Source: Zobellia uliginosa
Lineage (GTDB): Bacteria > Bacteroidota > Bacteroidia > Flavobacteriales > Flavobacteriaceae
Length of the DNA: 64,000 nt
Reading direction: 5' to 3'
Assembly: GCF_018860745.1 (NCBI RefSeq)
Contig: NZ_JAHKPY010000003.1
Span: 756,062-820,061 of the forward strand
The position numbers were made by a program, and so were the translations under genes. Shown one piece after another: positions 25,497-34,400 of this stretch. Positions within the stretch are counted from its first letter, which is position 1. The number at the start of each line of letters is the position of its first letter. A model generated the notes under the pieces. The model ran no database searches and was not told where the DNA came from. It worked only from the letters and a program-made list of their open reading frames with translations.

Positions 25497-26006
25497 ATGC
25501 AAACAACCAATTTAGTTAATATCAAGATTATGAGTGATAAGCAAGAATTGACAATAGACACTATTTTATCCAAATTGAAGCAAAACAATATAGATTGGCA
25601 ACACGTTTTAGAAAATGTAATTAGTGTTTTTGATTGTACTACCGGAACCATTCATTTTTTAGATCAAGAAACAAAATTGTTACAGATACAGGCGCATAAA
25701 GGAATTCCTCCTTTTTTAATACCAAAGCTGTCTACTATTCCTATTGGTAAAGGAATGGCAGGCATTGCCGCTGAACGTAAGGAAGCGGTTGAAATGTGCA
25801 ATTTGCAAACCGATGATTCTGGTGTAGCGCGTCCTGCAGCCAAAGAAACTAAAGTGGAAGGTTCTATTGCCGTACCTATGTTGCTAAATGGAAAACTTTT
25901 TGGAACCTTGGGTATAGCTAAACCAATATCTTACGATTTTACGGAGGATGAACGCAATAGTCTTCTTAAAATTGGTGAAGCTATGAGTAAGGCTTTATTA
26001 GCCTAG
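25497..26006 (+). CDS. GAF-domain sensor protein
   Basis: A 169-residue protein made almost wholly of one GAF domain, from about residue 35 to the end (FDCTTGTIHFLDQETKLLQIQ, IPIGKGMAGIAAE, GSIAVPMLLNGKLFGTLGIA). Free-standing GAF proteins bind small ligands or act in redox sensing. Two cysteines (FDCT, EMCN) are present, but it is not a clear methionine-sulfoxide reductase fRMsr. A -7 element TAAATTTG lies at 25450-25457. An ATG at 25530 is an alternative start. Confidence 0.82.
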   Translation: MQTTNLVNIKIMSDKQELTIDTILSKLKQNNIDWQHVLENVISVFDCTTGTIHFLDQETKLLQIQAHKGIPPFLIPKLSTIPIGKGMAGIAAERKEAVEMCNLQTDDSGVARPAAKETKVEGSIAVPMLLNGKLFGTLGIAKPISYDFTEDERNSLLKIGEAMSKALLA

Positions 26007-26014
26007 TTTTTTGA

Positions 26015-26776
26015 TTAAAGGGAAAATGTAAGCCCTAGTTTAAGGTTGGAAGAACGATCACTTTCGGTAGTAGTTGAAAAACTGCTATAAGAATAATTGT
26101 ATAAGGCAGAAATACTTAAGTGTCCCGTTAACGGCATTTCTGCTTTCAATTGGCTGAGTACCCGGTGGTTGGCTATGTAGCGGTATAGGGGCTGAAAATA
26201 TACCGTGCCCGTAAAATCCAATCTAGTTTTAGGGAATGAATAGGTAGCCGACAGGTAGCTGCTGTTTCTGTGGTTGTAAAATCGATCTTCAGAATCTACG
26301 AGCTTCTCAATTTCATACATATATGCATTCCCGAAATAGACTTTTGCATGGTCTTGCGATATTAATTTTAAGCGAACTCCCACGCCTGCTAAATTTCTGT
26401 TGGATATGGTGAGAAGGGTGTTGTTCTGATTTTGTATAAAGCCTTCCAGTCTCAAGAAATCCGTAATTTTATGGTTGTATCTTAAATGAAAAAAGTAGGA
26501 GTTCTGAAAATCTTCGTCCTTACTTCTTATGAGGTTGTAATTACCGATAAAAAATAAAATTTTCTTCAGGTCCCTAGATTTTAACTGGGTTGTGATATTA
26601 GAACCTATTTGTAGAATATAGGCACCATTGTTATCCGTATAGTTAAAGAGTAAATCACTTTTTAGAGCAAAACGAACCGAATCTTTTTGCATGCGTTTAG
26701 ATTCAATATTAACCAACTGTGCATTAACCTTACAAATGAAAATTAATAGAAAACAAAAGGATAATAGAAATTTCAT
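26015..26776 (-). CDS. DUF481-family outer-membrane beta-barrel
   Basis: A 253-residue exported protein with a signal peptide ending CKVNAQ. The rest alternates short amphipathic strands and ends in an aromatic-rich strand with C-terminal GLTFSL, as expected for an outer-membrane barrel of the DUF481 type. Landmarks are NYTDNNGAYILQIGSN, RLEGFIQNQNN and YLSATYSF. Function unknown. It converges on the GAF gene. Confidence 0.8.
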   Translation of the reverse strand: MKFLLSFCFLLIFICKVNAQLVNIESKRMQKDSVRFALKSDLLFNYTDNNGAYILQIGSNITTQLKSRDLKKILFFIGNYNLIRSKDEDFQNSYFFHLRYNHKITDFLRLEGFIQNQNNTLLTISNRNLAGVGVRLKLISQDHAKVYFGNAYMYEIEKLVDSEDRFYNHRNSSYLSATYSFPKTRLDFTGTVYFQPLYRYIANHRVLSQLKAEMPLTGHLSISALYNYSYSSFSTTTESDRSSNLKLGLTFSL

Positions 26777-26995
26777 GTACTAACCGATTTTATGAAAATG
26801 CAAAATTATCCAATTTCTTCTTTAATCAAATAGCTTATAGGGTTAATCTTACACTAAGTATTATTTTGATAAAAAATAGCAATCAACAGTGTAAACAGAA
26901 GGTAAAAATCATATAATTCAGTATTTTGCATAGAGCCGGAGGTATGTATGGGGTTAAATTGAAATATGGGAATAAATAATTAAAGGGCGATAGTT

Positions 26996-28210
26996 ATGGA
27001 AATACTTGGGGAATTACAAAAGGATATTAATGACATTCAATCAATTAGTATCGTACCCACTATTTTAGATGTGGTCTGTAGAGCTACAGGCATGAGGTTT
27101 GCTGCCATTGCTCGGGTAACTGAAAAAACATGGATTACTTGCGGGGTTTTGGACGGAGTGCCATTGGGGCTTGCCATTGGTGATGAACTTGAGATAAGTA
27201 CCACATTTTGTAAACAAGTTCGTGAAAGTAATAGCTTGGTAGTAATTGATCATGTGGATAAAGACGCAGTATATCACGACCACCCAATACCTGCACAATA
27301 TGGATTTCAAAGCTATATTTCCGTACCTATAGTACGAAATGATGGAGCTTTCTTTGGTACACTTTGTGCTTTGGACCCTGAGCCTAACAGAGTCAATACT
27401 GCCGAAATTATAGGTATGTTCACCATGTTCACAGAGCTGATAGCATTTCATTTAGAAGCTATTGAGAAAATGGAGAAACAGGATAACGTTCTCAAAAAGA
27501 AAAATATAGAATTAGCGGCATATGATTTTATATCAAGCCATGATTTGCAAGAACCGCTACGTAAAATTCAGATTTTAACCAGTGCGCTGGAAAGGAAAGA
27601 GAAAGATAACCTTTCCGAAAGTGGAAAAAAGTATTTTAAATCCATTAAGAAAGCAGCCAAGAGAATGCGCAACATTTTTAAAGATCTGTTGACCTATTCG
27701 GAAGCGGAGTTTAAACCTCAAAGTTTTAAAGAGCGAGATTTAAAGGAGCTGGCTATACAGGCAAAATCAAGGCTTAGCAAGCAAATAGATAAGACGAACG
27801 CCATTGTAAATATAGATGAGCTGTGTAGGTTAAGTGTGGTTCCTATACAAATAGAACAGCTTTTCTATAATCTATTCGCTAATAGTTTGAATTTTAAAAG
27901 TGAGGATAGACCGTTACTAATTGAAGTAAGTAGCTCTCAAGGTTTGGGCGATACCTTTGGTGTTAAAGGTCTGCAAGCTAATGTAAAGTATTGTGAAATT
28001 ACGGTAAAGGATAATGGTGTGGGATTTGATCAGCAATACAGCGAAAAAATATTTGATATTTTTCAACGACTTAAAACTAATGAAGATGATAAATCCACAG
28101 GCATAGGTCTTTCCATTGTAAAAAGAATTGTAGAAAACCATCAAGGAAAAATCATCGCTCTAGGAAAGCCAGATTATTTTGCTGTTTTTAAAATGTATTT
28201 ACCTCTATAG
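26996..28210 (+). CDS. GAF-domain histidine kinase
   Basis: A 404-residue soluble sensor kinase. Residues about 20-155 are a GAF domain, a short coiled coil follows, and the H-box is DFISSHDLQEPLRKI with its phosphorylated His. The catalytic domain has the N-box region LFYNLFANSLNF, the G1 box DNGVGFD and the G2 box STGIGLSIVKRIVENH. It has no membrane segment and no response regulator next to it, so it is an orphan kinase. It resembles Bacteroidota phytochrome-like kinases without the PHY domain, and there is no obvious chromophore cysteine. Confidence 0.88.
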   Translation: MEILGELQKDINDIQSISIVPTILDVVCRATGMRFAAIARVTEKTWITCGVLDGVPLGLAIGDELEISTTFCKQVRESNSLVVIDHVDKDAVYHDHPIPAQYGFQSYISVPIVRNDGAFFGTLCALDPEPNRVNTAEIIGMFTMFTELIAFHLEAIEKMEKQDNVLKKKNIELAAYDFISSHDLQEPLRKIQILTSALERKEKDNLSESGKKYFKSIKKAAKRMRNIFKDLLTYSEAEFKPQSFKERDLKELAIQAKSRLSKQIDKTNAIVNIDELCRLSVVPIQIEQLFYNLFANSLNFKSEDRPLLIEVSSSQGLGDTFGVKGLQANVKYCEITVKDNGVGFDQQYSEKIFDIFQRLKTNEDDKSTGIGLSIVKRIVENHQGKIIALGKPDYFAVFKMYLPL

Positions 28211-28223
28211 CAAAGTTTCTTTA

Positions 28224-29684
28224 TTAAGCCAACAGGGTTGTTTTATTCAAGATGAAGCTCCCTTGTTTTTCAATCTCATTGAGGAGTTCTATAAAATCCG
28301 ATTTAGAGGTTAATGGATTCATAACCGTGCAACGCAATGTGCGTTGGTCAGCTATTGTGGTCTGTACAATATAGAAATTTCCTGAGGCGACTATTTTTTT
28401 TCTAATATCAGTATTCAAAGTATTCAATTCACTGATGCTCATATTTTTATGAGGTGCATATCTAAAATTCACAATATTGGATTCTGGTTCATGTACTAAC
28501 TGAAAACTGGACTTTTCACTAACCAATTCTGATAGTGTTTTGGCAGAATCATATAACTGGTTCACATTTTTTTCAAAAATACCCATCCCATGCGTTTTAA
28601 GAATGAGATAAACCTGCGCCGATAAGAATGGTTTACTGCATTCAAAGGTTCTCTTTGCGGAATTATACCATTCTTCTGTTTCTGGAGAATCCCAAAGATA
28701 TTGTGCTCGCTGCGCAAAGGTGCGGTATACTTTGTTTCCTTCTTTGAAAACCAAGGCAGTATTAAGAACGGGAGTCATTAACATTTTGTGAAAGTCTATG
28801 GCAACAGAATCTGCTTTTTCAATTCCTTTGGCGCGATTCCTATATTTTTCAGAAAAGACAACTGCCCCACCATGTGCCCCATCAACATGTAACCAAAGAT
28901 TGTGTGCTTCACTAAATTTAGATAGCTCTTTAAGATCATCATATGAACCAGTGGCAGTAGACCCGGCACAGCCAATTATGCAAAATACATGAAGGCCATC
29001 GGCTTTGGCCTTTTCTAAATAACAGGGCAATAAATCTGTACGAATCTTAAAATTAGAATCCACAGGAACTTTAATGATTCCCTTATCTCCTAAGCCTAAT
29101 ATGCGTGCAGCCCTATCAATACAATAATGGGCTTCTGCAGAAACCAATACCGCTAGCTTTTTATTATGACCCTCTTCCCATACGTTATGCGGTGCTTTAT
29201 CTTTTCTAGCAGCTAATAATGCTGTTAGATTGGCTAGACTACCCCCTGACGTCATTATTCCAGAGGAGGAAGAACCGTAGCCAATTTTTTTTGCCGTAAA
29301 ATCTGTTATAACCCGCTCCATGGCATTAGAAACAGGACCCATTTCGTAAACCCCGGTGCTATTGTTTATCATGTTGGTTACCAGTCCGGTAAGTGCTGAT
29401 ATAGGAGCAGGGGCAGCTGTTTGGTGACCCATGTATTTGGGGTGTTGTGTTTGCTGTGAACGTTGGAGTATTGTTTTTAATGTTTGAATAGGCTCAGATG
29501 TAATACCTAAACTTTCTTTCCAAAATTGAAATTCCTCATCTGGAGCGTTATCAGGATAGACCTTATGTGCTTTCTTATTTTGTAGATCGCCTAAATGATC
29601 TGCAAGCGCATCTATCAATTCCTTTCCTAACATTCTAAATTGTTCTACGTCATAAACATCTGCAAGGCTACTTTCTGTGGTCAT
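28224..29684 (-). CDS. PLP-dependent group II amino-acid decarboxylase
   Basis: A decarboxylase of the glutamate/aspartate/aromatic amino-acid family, 486 residues from the chosen start. The PLP lysine is in DFHKMLMTP, with HVDGAHGGA as the PLP-contacting Asp segment. Possible substrates are aspartate (giving beta-alanine), 2,4-diaminobutyrate, glutamate or tyrosine; sequence alone does not decide. The frame is open for 17 more codons to 29735, but the sequence from MTTESSLADVYDVEQF matches a family-like start. Divergent LysR-type regulator upstream. Confidence 0.87.
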   Translation of the reverse strand: MTTESSLADVYDVEQFRMLGKELIDALADHLGDLQNKKAHKVYPDNAPDEEFQFWKESLGITSEPIQTLKTILQRSQQTQHPKYMGHQTAAPAPISALTGLVTNMINNSTGVYEMGPVSNAMERVITDFTAKKIGYGSSSSGIMTSGGSLANLTALLAARKDKAPHNVWEEGHNKKLAVLVSAEAHYCIDRAARILGLGDKGIIKVPVDSNFKIRTDLLPCYLEKAKADGLHVFCIIGCAGSTATGSYDDLKELSKFSEAHNLWLHVDGAHGGAVVFSEKYRNRAKGIEKADSVAIDFHKMLMTPVLNTALVFKEGNKVYRTFAQRAQYLWDSPETEEWYNSAKRTFECSKPFLSAQVYLILKTHGMGIFEKNVNQLYDSAKTLSELVSEKSSFQLVHEPESNIVNFRYAPHKNMSISELNTLNTDIRKKIVASGNFYIVQTTIADQRTLRCTVMNPLTSKSDFIELLNEIEKQGSFILNKTTLLA

Positions 29685-29796
29685 ACTGAATATTTTAGAA
29701 TTGAACATCTTCCCGTTCAGCACAAAACTAGGCAACAGTAGTTATAAATATAAATACTTAATTTTGATGAATTAATAACAAATATGTATTAGTTAC

Positions 29797-30678
29797 ATGG
29801 ATTTACAACATATACGCAGCGCTATTCTCTTGTCAAAAAAACTGAATTTTACAAAGACAGCTGAGGCTCTCCATATTGTTCAGCCCGCTTTGAGTCGTAA
29901 AATTAAACAGTTGGAAGAAGCTATTGCATCACCACTTTTTATAAGAAACAAACGAAATGTTGAGTTGACCCATGCGGGAGCCTATTTCGTTTCCGAGATG
30001 GAGAAATTACTCATGCAGTATGATTTTATTCTAAAACGAACCACTCAAATTCATAAAGGGGAGGCCGGGGAATTGAAAATTGGTTTTACGCACTCCGTAA
30101 TGCAATCCATTCTCCCGGAAATTTTAATAGATATCAGGAAGAATCTTCCAAATATTAAGACAATTTTGAAGGAGCTCAACAACCGGGACCAGTATGTGCG
30201 TCTGCAAACTGGGGAATTAGATATTGGTTTTGCAACGAACCCATTAGTACCAGTAGGATTAAAGAGCAAAGTTTTGCACATAGACAACTACGCGGTACTG
30301 CTCCCTAAGGCTTATGATTTAAGTAGGTTGGATGAACTGGGTTTTTTTGCATTTGCAAAGGAGCCCTTTATCTTTCCATCAAAAACAGATGGGCCTAATT
30401 ATGTGAATATTATAGAATCTATTTGTACGGGAGCTGGTTTTATACCTAATGTTGTTCATGAAACGGATTCGGTAAGTACAAGTATAAGATTGATAGAAGC
30501 AGGTATGGGAGTATCTCTGGAACCAATTTCATCTATAAGAGGGTTACATTTGCCCATTGATTTTCATGAATTAAAAGATACACCTCAAAAAGCACAATTA
30601 ACTATGATTTGGAATCCAAAATTAGAAACGGAACATCCAAAATTATTTGGTTTGTTAAATGCTTTTAATGAGCTTTAA
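29797..30678 (+). CDS. LysR-family regulator
   Basis: A 293-residue LysR-type regulator. The winged helix at residues 1-60 is typical (LSKKLNFTKTAEALHIVQPALSRKI), and the rest is the periplasmic-binding-like effector domain, with GELKIGF and LDIGFATNP. It is transcribed divergently from the PLP decarboxylase gene with about 110 bases between start codons. This is the usual layout for a regulator and its target, so it probably controls the decarboxylase in response to an amino acid or amine. Confidence 0.9.
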   Translation: MDLQHIRSAILLSKKLNFTKTAEALHIVQPALSRKIKQLEEAIASPLFIRNKRNVELTHAGAYFVSEMEKLLMQYDFILKRTTQIHKGEAGELKIGFTHSVMQSILPEILIDIRKNLPNIKTILKELNNRDQYVRLQTGELDIGFATNPLVPVGLKSKVLHIDNYAVLLPKAYDLSRLDELGFFAFAKEPFIFPSKTDGPNYVNIIESICTGAGFIPNVVHETDSVSTSIRLIEAGMGVSLEPISSIRGLHLPIDFHELKDTPQKAQLTMIWNPKLETEHPKLFGLLNAFNEL

Positions 30679-31167
30679 AACTTCTATGGAAAGTGCAAAA
30701 TTTTGTTATTTATGATGGCCGAGGTTACTGGAATTGCGTTTTAGAGGGAAAAAATAGACGTAATATAACGGGTGTAATTCCTATAAAATTTGCATTTTTT
30801 GGTATTTTTTAACATATGGTGCATAAAAAGCATCAAGATATATTTGTTAAAAATATAGTCTTGTTGTAATAAAAGAGGTCGTTTTAGTTCCTATTTTTAA
30901 ATATATACTAATAATATGTCGTTTTTATGTGATTTTATCAAGGTATCATAGCATAGCATAAAAACAAAAATGCAAAAAAACCTTTATTTATACCTAAGTT
31001 AGTGGAATTAATTATTAAATTAATGTATGGTGCATTAACGGTTTGTTGGTACTGTAGAAAACGGCTTTCGGGTAATTCAAAATCCGGTTTATTAGGTTTA
31101 GAAAAAACAGGAATACGAATGGTTAAATTACGAATTAAGGATAGCCAATCTCCCAAATTATAGAATC
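30679..31167. other. AT-rich intergenic region with a repeated 10-mer
   Basis: Nearly 490 bases without a convincing gene. TATGGTGCAT occurs at 30815-30824 and 31026-31035. A minus-strand frame at 30938-31156 has low-complexity, non-protein-like composition. The region may hold the promoter of the thioredoxin-like gene or gene debris. Confidence 0.45.
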
Positions 31168-31755
31168 ATGACATTTGTTTTGTCTAGCATGATGGAATTG
31201 GGGAATAAAGCCCCGGATTTTACGCTTCCCGATACGGTTTCGGGAGAACTCATCTCATTGAGTCAAATTAAATCAGAAATTGCTACAGTTGTACTTTTTA
31301 TTTGTAACCACTGTTTGTTTGTTCAACATATCAATTCCAAATTGGTAGAATTGGCCAACAAGTATCAATCGTTGGGCATGCAATTTGTAGCTATAAGCAG
31401 CAATGATATTAAACAATTTCCGCAAGACGACCCTGTTTTTATGGCTCAAATGGCAAAATATAATAAGTATTCTTTCCCGTATTTGTATGATGAATCTCAA
31501 GATGTAGCACTAGACTATGGAGCTGAGAGTAATCCTGATTTATTTGTTTTTGATAAAAGATTGGAGTGTGTTTATACTGGACGTTTTGATATGACCAGAC
31601 CTGGGGTGCAATCTGCCACCGGAAGTGATTTGTCTGCCGCTCTTGACGCCGTGTTAAATGGAGAAGAGGTGGACCCAAATCAATATCCCAGCATGGGAAC
31701 TAGTATTGCATGGAAAAGAGGCACCTCTAAAAACAATTTCAATATGTTTTACTGA
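31168..31755 (+). CDS. Thioredoxin-like/AhpC-TSA protein
   Basis: A 195-residue thioredoxin-fold protein. LGNKAPDFTLPDTVSGE opens an AhpC/TSA-type domain and the redox site is CNHC in LFICNHCLFVQHINSK, the mark of a family of cytosolic thioredoxin-like proteins common in Bacteroidota. No signal peptide is present. The start may instead be the ATG at 31192 (MELGNKAP). Its last bases overlap the end of the convergent AraC regulator gene by seven bases. Confidence 0.87.
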   Translation: MTFVLSSMMELGNKAPDFTLPDTVSGELISLSQIKSEIATVVLFICNHCLFVQHINSKLVELANKYQSLGMQFVAISSNDIKQFPQDDPVFMAQMAKYNKYSFPYLYDESQDVALDYGAESNPDLFVFDKRLECVYTGRFDMTRPGVQSATGSDLSAALDAVLNGEEVDPNQYPSMGTSIAWKRGTSKNNFNMFY

Positions 31756-32666
31756 TTTGCCACGCTCAAATCTGTATTTCTTGGTGTGGAACAAGAGCTG
31801 CGTTTCAATAATATATATTCTCCATTCTTCTTAAATTCCCGAATAGAGGTGCCTATGTAACGCTTAAAAGTTTTGGATAAATGGCTAACATCTGTAAAGC
31901 CTAAATCATCTGCTATTTGAGTTAGGGTAAAATCCGAATTTAATAAGCGTATCTCAACAAGCTTTAGTTTTCCTTTTATTATGTATTCCCTTAGTGATAA
32001 ATTTGTCTGCTTTTTGAAAAATTCACTTACATACGTAGGGGACATCATAAAGACTTCCGCTAGGTTTTCAATTCTTAGGAGTTCTGGGGAATCTATGTTT
32101 TCATTGATGTAGGTCAGCATTTTGGTAATACGGTCATCGGTATTTTTTTGAGGAATTTCATAGAAACTACCTTTTTTTATATTTCTTATTAGAATTTCCG
32201 TAACGGAAATCATCAGGCTCTGAATTAGTGCGAAGGATTTATTTTCACGATCTCTAGATTCCTGCAATATAATAGAGGTTAACTTTTTTAGATACTCTCT
32301 GTCTTTTTCACTTTTAATAATGTCACCCGGCAACTGATTGTAATTGGATAAGATGTACGATGCCTCTTTAAACCACTCATTTCTATCAATAGTAATCTTG
32401 TTCGCATTTTTAAAGAAAGAATCGGTAAACTTTAAAAAGACAAAACGTGTCGGTTTTATGATGGTAAAAGAATGGCATTTTAATGGCGGTAGCAAAAACA
32501 TGCTATTCTTCTCATATGTATAATCGTTGTAGTTGATGCATTGGGTACCTTTTCCTTCCTTTACTAATACCAGCTCAAAAAAATTATTCTTAACGGGTCG
32601 TTGTTTCCAATCCGTCAGTTCAATTTCTTGTATTTCAAAAGGTTTATGTGCTTCTAGTATCTGCAT
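31749..32666 (-). CDS. AraC-family regulator 1 of the accessory cluster
   Basis: A 305-residue regulator with an N-terminal cupin-like sensor domain (FFELVLVKEGKGTQCINYND) and a C-terminal double helix-turn-helix (ENLAEVFMMSPTYVSEFFKK and LTQIADDLGFTDVSHLSKTF). It is divergent from the first yellow-type gene. The shared intergenic region carries a four-box operator of the type AraC dimers bind, so it probably controls that gene and possibly itself. A related regulator is encoded at 41616-42482. Confidence 0.9.
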   Translation of the reverse strand: MQILEAHKPFEIQEIELTDWKQRPVKNNFFELVLVKEGKGTQCINYNDYTYEKNSMFLLPPLKCHSFTIIKPTRFVFLKFTDSFFKNANKITIDRNEWFKEASYILSNYNQLPGDIIKSEKDREYLKKLTSIILQESRDRENKSFALIQSLMISVTEILIRNIKKGSFYEIPQKNTDDRITKMLTYINENIDSPELLRIENLAEVFMMSPTYVSEFFKKQTNLSLREYIIKGKLKLVEIRLLNSDFTLTQIADDLGFTDVSHLSKTFKRYIGTSIREFKKNGEYILLKRSSCSTPRNTDLSVANQ

Positions 32667-32730
32667 AATAGGCCATTTAGGCTGCTAAAATACAATTTTA
32701 TACGACCACAGTGCTGGTTTATATTCATTT

Positions 32731-32798
32731 TAACCTTTAAAAATACATAATTATCCTTTTTCTATACTTCTAAAGAGATACAAGTACAAATATCTTTG
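32731..32798 (+). promoter_or_regulatory. AraC-type operator and promoter P1 (yellow-type gene 1)
   Basis: Four boxes at offsets 0, 12, 21 and 33 from 32731: TAACCTTT, ATACATAA, TATCCTTT, ATACTTCT. The -7 element TATCTTTG follows at 32791. The same architecture is found at 37397, 42580 and 44795. Boxes 1+2 and 3+4 form a 21-bp direct repeat. Confidence 0.75.
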
Positions 32799-32838
32799 CC
32801 TTGTATTTATAAACGAATCAAATTTTAAAAATAACTAT

Positions 32839-33894
32839 ATGAAAAAAGTACTATTGGTATCCGCTTTAGCATCTGTATTTATGATGTGTAAATCACCAAA
32901 CGAGAAAAAAAAGGTGACCGTTCAAGAATCAGCGCCAACCGAAAATGTTTCACAAGAAATAAAAACTGTAGAAACTATTTTTGCTAGTGATACCATAAGA
33001 CCTGGTAATCTAGCTTTAACTGGTGATGGTAGATTATTTGTTACCATGAACCCTATGATGTCACCTGACACTAAAGTTTTTGAAGTGTATAAAAATGGTG
33101 AAAATAAGGCTTACCCAAACGCCGAATATGCGACCGGCGAAAACTCGGTTTTTAAGGCAGTTATTGGAATAAGAGCTGACAGCAATGACAATCTTTGGTT
33201 ATTGGATATGGGAAACAAGCAATTTGTGATTTGGGATACTAAGTCAGAAAAATTAGTTAAAACTATAAAAATTCCGGCAAACGTAGTAAAACCGGCTAGT
33301 TTTTTACAGGATTTTGTGATTGATGAAAAACACAACCGTGTGATAATTGCAGATATGACCCAGGGTGATTTAAAAAGTGCGCCTGAGCCTGCATTTATCG
33401 TAATCAATACCGAGAATGGGGAAGCTAAGAGAATGGCACAGAGTCATCGATCATTGATGCCAGAAATGGAAGGTGGTTTCGCGCTAAATCCAATAGCTAT
33501 TGATCCACTATATAACTGGGTATATTTTGGAGCCTTACACGGCAACACCATGTATAGGGTACCTGCAGCTAACTTTGGTAGCGATGAAGAACTAGTAAAT
33601 TCTATAGAAACATATGGTAAAAAATCATACTCAGACGGCATGGCAGTAGATGCTGTCGGAAATGTGTATGTAACTAATGTAACAGATGGGGAAATAGGGC
33701 TATCTACTAAAGAAGCTTATGTTCCTTTAGCAAAAATTCCTGAAGGGCAATCTTGGCCAGATGGTCTTTATGTAGCTAACGATGGATTTTTATACGCTAC
33801 AATTGATCAATTAAATAGAATACCACCTATGAACAATGGAAAAGATGATAGTGAAGGCCCTTATTTAGTAGTTAAAACAGAATTAGTAAAGTAA
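32839..33894 (+). CDS. Yellow/major royal jelly-type beta-propeller lipoprotein 1
   Basis: A 351-residue protein with a lipobox (VFMMC, Cys17) and a six-bladed propeller of the MRJP/yellow family. Typical segments are GIRADSNDNLWLLDMGNKQ, LQDFVIDEKHNRVIIAD, YFGALHGNTMYRVPA and SWPDGLYVANDGFLYAT. Insect relatives include yellow-type proteins linked to dopachrome conversion; bacterial members are uncharacterised. It is anchored to a membrane, probably facing the periplasm. It forms a unit with the small monooxygenase-like gene 17 bases downstream and is led by operator P1. A paralogue lies at 35194-36291. Confidence 0.87.
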   Translation: MKKVLLVSALASVFMMCKSPNEKKKVTVQESAPTENVSQEIKTVETIFASDTIRPGNLALTGDGRLFVTMNPMMSPDTKVFEVYKNGENKAYPNAEYATGENSVFKAVIGIRADSNDNLWLLDMGNKQFVIWDTKSEKLVKTIKIPANVVKPASFLQDFVIDEKHNRVIIADMTQGDLKSAPEPAFIVINTENGEAKRMAQSHRSLMPEMEGGFALNPIAIDPLYNWVYFGALHGNTMYRVPAANFGSDEELVNSIETYGKKSYSDGMAVDAVGNVYVTNVTDGEIGLSTKEAYVPLAKIPEGQSWPDGLYVANDGFLYATIDQLNRIPPMNNGKDDSEGPYLVVKTELVK

Positions 33895-33911
33895 TTTATA
33901 AACAAAACATC

Positions 33912-34211
33912 ATGAGAAAATCATATTTGACAATAATAGCAAGAATTTTAGTAAAAGAGGAGCATAGAGAGTTTGTAAAAGCAGAATTACTTAAACTGTT
34001 AGATGTTACAAGAGCTGAGGAAGGTAATATTAGTTATGACCTTCACCAAGACAATGAAAATCCTAATTTTTTCTTATTTCATGAAAAGTGGGTTAATCGT
34101 GAGTTATGGCAAAAACATATGGATAATAAATATTTGGCCCATTATATGAAAGTAACTGATGGCAAAGTGGAAGAGTTTATATTAAATGAAATGTCGGAAA
34201 TAGGGAACTAA
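33912..34211 (+). CDS. Antibiotic biosynthesis monooxygenase (ABM)-like protein 1
   Basis: A 99-residue dimeric alpha/beta-barrel protein of the ABM/YgiN group. IIARILVKEEHREFVKAEL, EEGNISYDLHQDNENPNFF and FLFHEKWVNRE are the usual strand-helix elements. YgiN-like members act as quinol monooxygenases or small-molecule oxygenases without a cofactor; others degrade haem or have no known role. It is cotranscribed with yellow-type gene 1 and closely related to the ABM protein at 36994-37293. A terminator follows. Confidence 0.88.
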   Translation: MRKSYLTIIARILVKEEHREFVKAELLKLLDVTRAEEGNISYDLHQDNENPNFFLFHEKWVNRELWQKHMDNKYLAHYMKVTDGKVEEFILNEMSEIGN

Positions 34212-34220
34212 TAAATTTTT

Positions 34221-34256
34221 AAACACACGCAAGTAATACTGCGTGTGTGTTTATTT
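34221..34256 (+). terminator. Intrinsic terminator after ABM gene 1
   Basis: AAACACACGCA pairs with TGCGTGTGTGTTT around an AGTAATAC loop, followed by a T-rich tail. It closes the yellow-ABM unit. Confidence 0.85.
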
Positions 34257-34281
34257 AAAACTAAATTTTTTTCAGTAACCA

Positions 34282-34315
34282 GATTTAGTTGTACAGATTT
34301 AATTGTACAGATTTA
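34282..34315. repeat. Tandem 14-bp repeat upstream of the betaine-binding-type gene
   Basis: GATTTAGTTGTACA is followed directly by GATTTAATTGTACA and then GATTTA: two units of 14 bp plus a partial third. It lies 86 bases upstream of the next start codon and could be a regulator-binding array. Confidence 0.6.
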
Positions 34316-34400
34316 GGTAAGTAAATTGTCTTTCTTTTAAAAGCTACTTCTATCTAGATTAAAGTTGCAATTTCATGTTTCATTTTTAAAATTATAACAG

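Noticed and set aside
30938-31156. A 72-codon minus-strand frame in the gap before the thioredoxin-like gene
   Set aside because: Low-complexity product with no motif, in strongly AT-rich DNA; probably chance.
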